DNA of 64,000 bases, from contig NZ_JABUYL010000015.1 in the NCBI RefSeq assembly GCF_014897315.1, forward strand, positions 1 through 64,000. The letters run 5' to 3'. Below are positions 57,956-64,000 of the stretch, in pieces. How positions within the stretch are numbered: position 1 is the first letter of the stretch; every line of letters begins with the position of its first letter. Under the pieces are notes generated by a model that worked only from the letters and a program-made list of their open reading frames with translations, had not been told where the DNA came from and did not search any database. The DNA comes from Proteus sp. FME41. Its GTDB lineage: Bacteria; Pseudomonadota; Gammaproteobacteria; Enterobacterales; Enterobacteriaceae. The position numbers were made by a program, and so were the translations under genes.

Positions 57956-58249
57956 ATGTCAGCCTCGTTAAATTGGGAAAAAAAGGGCGATATTCTCTTT
58001 TTACAAGGAACGTTAGATCGAGAAACGTTATTGCCAGCTTGGCAACAGCGCAAAGTGTTATTAGCGGATATTAATATCATTGATATTTCTGCATTAGGCC
58101 ATATCGATTCGACGGGATTGGCGCTATTTGTTCACCTAAAAGCAGAAATGGAAGCACAACATCGTCAATTTATTATTCACGGCGTCAGCGAACGTTTTCA
58201 AACCTTAATTACGCTCTATGATCTTGATGAAATTATGAATATTGCTTAA
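57956..58249 (+). CDS. mlaB: STAS-domain protein MlaB
   Basis: Cytoplasmic STAS subunit that stabilises MlaF. The 97 residues include IIDISALGHIDSTGLALFVHL, the STAS loop with the Ser-Thr pair. The ATG at 57956 begins one base after the mlaC stop. A terminator follows. Confidence 0.94.
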   Translation: MSASLNWEKKGDILFLQGTLDRETLLPAWQQRKVLLADINIIDISALGHIDSTGLALFVHLKAEMEAQHRQFIIHGVSERFQTLITLYDLDEIMNIA

Positions 58250-58271
58250 TACCAATTTGGCGTAAAGCAAT

Positions 58272-58315
58272 AAAAAAGCCCCCTTCGTGATACTTTTATC
58301 ATTAAGGGGGTTTTT
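58272..58315 (+). terminator. Intrinsic terminator after mlaB
   Basis: AAAAAGCCCCCTT pairs with AAGGGGGTTTTT, with a nested TGATA/TATCA stem, followed by a T run. It lies between mlaB and ibaG, so ibaG-murA is probably also served by its own promoter. Confidence 0.88.
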
Positions 58316-58389
58316 GATGGTTTAAGAGTAGCGCGGATTCCATTAGGATAGACAACTGATTATTATTTTAACGTTGAGATTGAGCAATT

Positions 58390-59956
<1,567 letters not shown>

Positions 59957-59986
59957 TTTATTTTAGTTATCCCTTTTTAACCATTT

Positions 59987-60023
59987 AAAACCATAGTACT
60001 TTTTGGGTGCTATGGTTTTTTTG
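59987..60023 (+). terminator. Intrinsic terminator of murA
   Basis: Stem AAAACCATAG (59987-59996) with CTATGGTTTT (60010-60019), followed by more T residues. It lies 30 bases after the stop. Confidence 0.9.
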
Positions 60024-60153
60024 TGTGTATGGTTTAGAGGTAAGCCTCAATAGAATAGGATAATTCATAAGGTATTTCTTTCGTTGCAAGATACAGTAAG
60101 AAAAATAGATCTGTGCTAGATAAATCATCATAAGCTAAAAGGAAGAAACATGT

Positions 60154-61215
60154 ATGCAGGTAACAAGGAAACAAGAGCATCTTATTCGTCAAGCACTTGA
60201 TAAATGGCAACAATCAGGTGATATTTCTGAACAAGAACATCAGCAACTAGGAAGTACGTTGCAACGCATTCCCTTTGATTGGAAAAGGCTGAGCCGCTAT
60301 GCATTTTGGATAGCCATTGTGTGTTTAATTATCGCTGCTGGCAGTATTTTTAGTGACAGTGCTTTAGTCTATTATCTAATTAAACTCTTTAGTTTTTCTG
60401 AAATTATGCGAGTAATATCGCCAGCGCTTATTGCTTGCGCACTCTATTTTTGGGGATTTAAGCGCCAACGAAAAGAAACACAATGGCATTACAGCACTGA
60501 ATTTATTCTCTTTTTAGGTGTGATGTTTACGGCTATTTTTCTTTGGCAACTCGGCGAATTGCTGGACACAGGAAGTGGTCATATTGCTCCTCTCTTTTTA
60601 ATAGGTTGTATGATTTATGGTGTGATTGGTTTTATTAGTCGCTCATCGTTGGTGTGGTTATTTTTCTTATTAATGTTAGGGAATTGGTTTGGCGCTGAAA
60701 CGGGCTATATGTCGGGCTGGGGTGCTTATTGGTTAGGCATGAATTATCCTATTCGCTTTGTCTTTTTTGGTGCTGCCTTACTGGCAGGGTGCTATTTTTT
60801 ACAAAACGTATTGGCGCAGCGCCGTTTATTTACCATGACAAAAATAATGGGATTAACTTATCTCTTTATTGCGTTATGGATAATGTCTATTTTTGGTAAT
60901 TATGATCCGGATACTTGGTATCGTACTTCAAGTGTAAATTTGTTACCTTGGGCACTGTTATTTGGTGTTGTTTCCGTTATTTGTCTCTACCTCAGCCTTA
61001 AAACCGATGATGGCATGTTAAGGGGTTTTGGCCTGACATTTCTGGGTATTAACCTTTACACGCGTTTTTTTGAATATTTTTGGGATAGCTTACACAGTGC
61101 GATTTTCTTCTTTGTTTTAGCTATTTCATTGATTCTAATTGGACGAAAAGCTGAAAAGATTTGGCATGCTATTGAACATAATTCACTCACGAGTAAAGCG
61201 GATAAAAATGAATAA
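60154..61215 (+). CDS. DUF2157 domain membrane protein
   Basis: A 353-residue protein with a short cytoplasmic N-terminal helical part (1-45; LIRQALDKWQQSGDISEQEHQQL), typical of DUF2157, then about nine to ten hydrophobic segments. AAGGA lies upstream of the ATG. Function is unknown. It precedes a small CPCC protein by 37 bases on the same strand and may share its transcript. Confidence 0.82.
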   Translation: MQVTRKQEHLIRQALDKWQQSGDISEQEHQQLGSTLQRIPFDWKRLSRYAFWIAIVCLIIAAGSIFSDSALVYYLIKLFSFSEIMRVISPALIACALYFWGFKRQRKETQWHYSTEFILFLGVMFTAIFLWQLGELLDTGSGHIAPLFLIGCMIYGVIGFISRSSLVWLFFLLMLGNWFGAETGYMSGWGAYWLGMNYPIRFVFFGAALLAGCYFLQNVLAQRRLFTMTKIMGLTYLFIALWIMSIFGNYDPDTWYRTSSVNLLPWALLFGVVSVICLYLSLKTDDGMLRGFGLTFLGINLYTRFFEYFWDSLHSAIFFFVLAISLILIGRKAEKIWHAIEHNSLTSKADKNE

Positions 61216-61252
61216 AATTTTGTTTTATTCGTTGTTGTAATAGGAGATTACT

Positions 61253-61501
61253 TTGATAGAAAAACGCAGTTGTCATCTTCCACTCGAAGTAAGTTGCGTG
61301 GCTTGTCATCACTTTGTGTTTAAAGATAAAGATGAGGCTTATTTTGAAATTTGCCCTGTCTGTGGCTGGCAAAATGATGGCATTAAAGAAGGGCAATATA
61401 GCAGTTGTAATCGCAGCACATTAGAGGATTACCGTAATACCGAGAGCTTTAAAGAAAATTGCTTACAAGGTGCGACGTTTTATATGAAATCTCCCCATTA
61501 G
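61253..61501 (+). CDS. CPCC-family cysteine-rich protein
   Basis: A 82-residue cytoplasmic protein with paired cysteines in VSCVACHHF and ICPVCGWQNDG, the pattern of the CPCC domain, which should bind zinc. The start is a TTG at 61253, supported by AGGAG seven bases upstream; there is no in-frame ATG before the first cysteine pair. Function is unknown; related genes are often scattered near toxin-immunity loci in other genomes. Confidence 0.8.
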   Translation: MIEKRSCHLPLEVSCVACHHFVFKDKDEAYFEICPVCGWQNDGIKEGQYSSCNRSTLEDYRNTESFKENCLQGATFYMKSPH

Positions 61502-61521
61502 TCGGTAGTAGGAAAATATTG

Positions 61522-62598
61522 CTAATTAGGGCTCTCTGGTTGATATTCTGAAATAGTGACGTCAACATTGAGCTCATTGCCTTCACGCAATAACGTAACT
61601 GGTAACACCGTACCAGGGCGCGTTTCTGCAATATAATCCATCATTTCCATGGCGGAAGTCGCTGGTGCATGATTAATGCTAAGAATAATATCGCCTGTTT
61701 TTATTCCTGCTTTATCGGCTGGACTATTTGGGGTGATCCGGAAAATACGTAACCCTTGGATTTGTTTAATATCAGTATTTGATGAGCGAATTTTAGGTAA
61801 TTCTTTGGCGGTGATACCAATAAAACCACGAATAACACGGCCATCACGAATAAGCTTGTTCATAATTTTTACCGCCAGCTCGGTTGGAATAGCAAAGCCG
61901 AGGCCTTCTGCACTGGGGCGATATCCATTATAAGTCCCTGAATCAAACGTCATGGTATTAATACCCACAAGCTCACCTTCTGTATTAATTAGCGCACCAC
62001 CAGAGTTACCTTCATTAATTGAGGCGTCTGTTTGCAGGAAATTTTGATAGCGTGTTGGGCTTAATCCTACTCGGCCTGTGGCACTGATGATCCCTTGAGT
62101 AATTGTCTGTCCAATATTGAATGGATTACCAATAGCCAGTACCACATCACCAACGTGAGATATTCGTTTGCTATTAATGGCGATGGTTGGGAGTTTATCC
62201 GCATCAATTTTTAACACAGCGAGGTCGGTTAAAGGATCGGAACCTACTAATAATCCTTCATAAAGATCGCCATTTTGCAGTGCGACAATAATTTGATCCG
62301 CATTATTAATCACATGTTGATTCGTCAAAATATAGCCACGTCCGTCCATAATAACGCCCGCACCTAAAGAGGTTAGTTCACGACCTTCTTGAGAAAAGCT
62401 TCCCATGGTACTGCTATAAACATTGACGACAGCTGGAGCGGCACGCCGTACAGCCGTGTTATAGCTAAAAGGTGCATTGAGAAAATCACCATTAAGTAGG
62501 CGTTCAATAAAAATAGGGCGAATAGAGGGAACTGCAATCAAAAGAATTGCTGCTGTTAAAAGACCAATCAATGTCGATCGCAGTAACTTAGTTAACAT
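61522..62598 (-). CDS. degS: Site-1 protease DegS
   Basis: Inner-membrane-anchored stress sensor that cleaves RseA on binding misfolded outer-membrane-protein C-termini, starting the sigma-E response. The 358 residues have one N-terminal membrane segment (about 8-26), a trypsin-like domain with His95, Asp125 and Ser199 (NEGNSGGA), and one PDZ domain (about 260-350). It is downstream of degQ, as in E. coli. Confidence 0.97.
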   Translation of the reverse strand: MLTKLLRSTLIGLLTAAILLIAVPSIRPIFIERLLNGDFLNAPFSYNTAVRRAAPAVVNVYSSTMGSFSQEGRELTSLGAGVIMDGRGYILTNQHVINNADQIIVALQNGDLYEGLLVGSDPLTDLAVLKIDADKLPTIAINSKRISHVGDVVLAIGNPFNIGQTITQGIISATGRVGLSPTRYQNFLQTDASINEGNSGGALINTEGELVGINTMTFDSGTYNGYRPSAEGLGFAIPTELAVKIMNKLIRDGRVIRGFIGITAKELPKIRSSNTDIKQIQGLRIFRITPNSPADKAGIKTGDIILSINHAPATSAMEMMDYIAETRPGTVLPVTLLREGNELNVDVTISEYQPESPN

Positions 62599-62734
62599 AA
62601 AAATCCTGTATTTATGTCTGACTGTGAGATTATTTGCGTAGGAGCGATGAGAATAGCATAGTTTAACTTATGAAAGCATCGCTCAACGCATAAAATCCCC
62701 TTTTAATCCAATGAGTCTTATCAATAAAGCACAT

Positions 62735-62766
62735 AAAAAAAGCCCTATAATAGAAATTATAGGGCT
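62735..62766 (-). terminator. Intrinsic terminator of degQ
   Basis: Perfect 11-base stem AGCCCTATAAT (62741-62751) with ATTATAGGGCT (62756-62766); on the minus strand it is followed by TTTTTTTATG. It lies between degQ and degS, so degS needs its own promoter. Confidence 0.92.
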
Positions 62767-62804
62767 AAGGAAATCAATAAATTAGATAGATGAAAGTTTA
62801 CTTC

Positions 62805-64000
62805 TTAGCGCGGTGTATTACGTAACAGTAGGTAAATTTCATCATTACCACGCTGAATGTTTAATGCAAGAACAGGGGGTTTTGCATCAATGGCTTTACG
62901 TAAATCACCGAGTGATGTAATTGGGGTGTTATTTATACCAATAATCAAGTCACCTTTCTGTAAGCCTGACGCAGCAGCTGCTGAGTCTTTCTCTACAGAA
63001 TCAACAGACACTGCTTTTATTTGTTTATTTAAGTAGTTACTTAATGTGGCACCTTGTAGTGCTGGAGAGAAGTTATCGGCACGTGTTGCATCAGCAGATT
63101 GTTTCTCTAACATCACTTTGACATCCATTGGTTTTCCTTGACGGATTAGACCAATTAAAATTTCTTTACCAGGCGGTGTTGTACCCACTTTAGCGCGTAA
63201 CTCAGCAAAGCTATTGATACGTTTACCATCAACTGAAATTAAAACATCACCCGGCTTGATACCTGCTTTTGCAGCCGATGATTCAGGTAAAACTTCACTA
63301 ATAAAGGCACCACGTTGTGCATCAATATTAAAGGATTTCGCCAGATCAGAATTCATTTCTGTACCACGAATACCTAAGATGCCACGTTTAACTTCACCAT
63401 GAGCAATAAGTTGTTGGCTAAGGTCACGGGCCATATTGCTTGGGATCGCAAAACCAATACCAATATTGCCGCCACCTGGTGCTAAAATAGCGGTATTAAT
63501 CCCAATGAGTTCACCATTTAAGTTAACTAATGCGCCACCAGAGTTACCTCGGTTGATTGAAGCATCAGTTTGAATAAAGTTCTCTAATCCTTCAAGATTT
63601 AGACCACTACGACCTAAGGCGGAAATAATACCGGATGTCGCCGTCTGACCTAAACCGAATGGGTTACCGACTGCAACGGCAAAATCACCTACACGTAACT
63701 GGTCTGAGTCTGCCATTTTGATCGCTGTTAAATTTGTTGGCTTCTCAATTTGCAGTAAGGCGATATCTGTTTGTGGATCACTACCAATTAATTTTGCGCT
63801 AAATTCACGGCCATCATTAATTTGTAGCTGAATGTTATCTGCGCCATCAACAACGTGATTGTTGGTTAATACATAGCCTTTTTGTGCATCAATAATGACG
63901 CCGGAGCCTAAACCTTCAAAAGGGCGAATACTTTGTTGTTGTGATGGAAAATTGGGGCCAAAGAAGAATTTGAACTCTTCAGGCACTTGCTGGCTTTGTA
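62805..64000 (-). CDS. degQ: Periplasmic serine endoprotease DegQ (N-terminus outside window)
   Basis: HtrA-family protease and chaperone of the periplasm. The frame stays open to the right edge, so the signal peptide and the first part of the protease domain are missing. The visible part contains the catalytic His (LTNNHVV), Asp (SDPQTDIALLQI) and Ser (NRGNSGGALVNL), then two PDZ domains. Two PDZ domains plus adjacency to degS, and the short Q-linker region near the start, favour DegQ over DegP. Confidence 0.94.
   Translation of the reverse strand, partial: QSQQVPEEFKFFFGPNFPSQQQSIRPFEGLGSGVIIDAQKGYVLTNNHVVDGADNIQLQINDGREFSAKLIGSDPQTDIALLQIEKPTNLTAIKMADSDQLRVGDFAVAVGNPFGLGQTATSGIISALGRSGLNLEGLENFIQTDASINRGNSGGALVNLNGELIGINTAILAPGGGNIGIGFAIPSNMARDLSQQLIAHGEVKRGILGIRGTEMNSDLAKSFNIDAQRGAFISEVLPESSAAKAGIKPGDVLISVDGKRINSFAELRAKVGTTPPGKEILIGLIRQGKPMDVKVMLEKQSADATRADNFSPALQGATLSNYLNKQIKAVSVDSVEKDSAAAASGLQKGDLIIGINNTPITSLGDLRKAIDAKPPVLALNIQRGNDEIYLLLRNTPR

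Overview
The window is chromosomal DNA from an AT-rich member of the Enterobacterales, most likely a Proteus species (Morganellaceae). The grounds are strong similarity of the housekeeping proteins to E. coli orthologs, E. coli-like operon order, low GC, and a type II dehydroquinase gene (aroQ) directly upstream of accBC. The species is not settled from sequence alone. No rRNA, tRNA, CRISPR array, prophage or insertion sequence was seen.

Layout. 1-4.3 kb: ftsY (5' end outside the window, with a tandemly repeated acidic N-terminal region), ftsE, ftsX and rpoH. 4.3-15.5 kb: glycerate kinase, panM, an MFS exporter divergent from a MarR regulator, the lipoprotein protease loiP, the glycerol-3-phosphate/glycerophosphodiester uptake genes ugpB-A-E-C with a divergent ugpQ and Pho boxes facing both ways, and a carbamate kinase. 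15.5-19.8 kb: an accessory stretch with a CynX/NimT-type transporter behind a perfect palindrome, an unknown acidic protein, a SUKH-type orphan immunity protein, and a two-gene unit (SatD-like protein plus DUF3307 membrane protein) behind two identical palindromic operators. This last unit is the best candidate for an undescribed system.

19.8-31.4 kb: fis, dusB, prmA, panF, yhdT, then an inserted cassette (PatB/MalY-type C-S lyase or aminotransferase, HAAAP amino-acid permease, divergent Lrp/AsnC regulator) that separates yhdT from accC, followed by accC, accB, aroQ and acuI. 31.4-46.1 kb: mreB-C-D, maf, rng, yhdP, a nitrilase-family gene and tldD in a tightly packed plus-strand run; then a barnase-like RNase with its barstar inhibitor, darP (yjgA) and pmbA/tldE, so both halves of the TldD/TldE protease lie close together.

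46.2-64 kb: rnk, and the minus-strand block kdsD-kdsC-lptC-lptA-lptB-rpoN-hpf-ptsN-rapZ-npr for LPS precursor synthesis, LPS export and nitrogen-PTS regulation, with yrbG upstream. Divergent from it is mlaFEDCB-ibaG-murA for outer-membrane lipid asymmetry and peptidoglycan. A DUF2157 membrane protein, a small CPCC zinc-ribbon-like protein and the periplasmic proteases degS and degQ (N-terminus outside the window) close the window. Cell envelope biogenesis and its stress control are the dominant theme.
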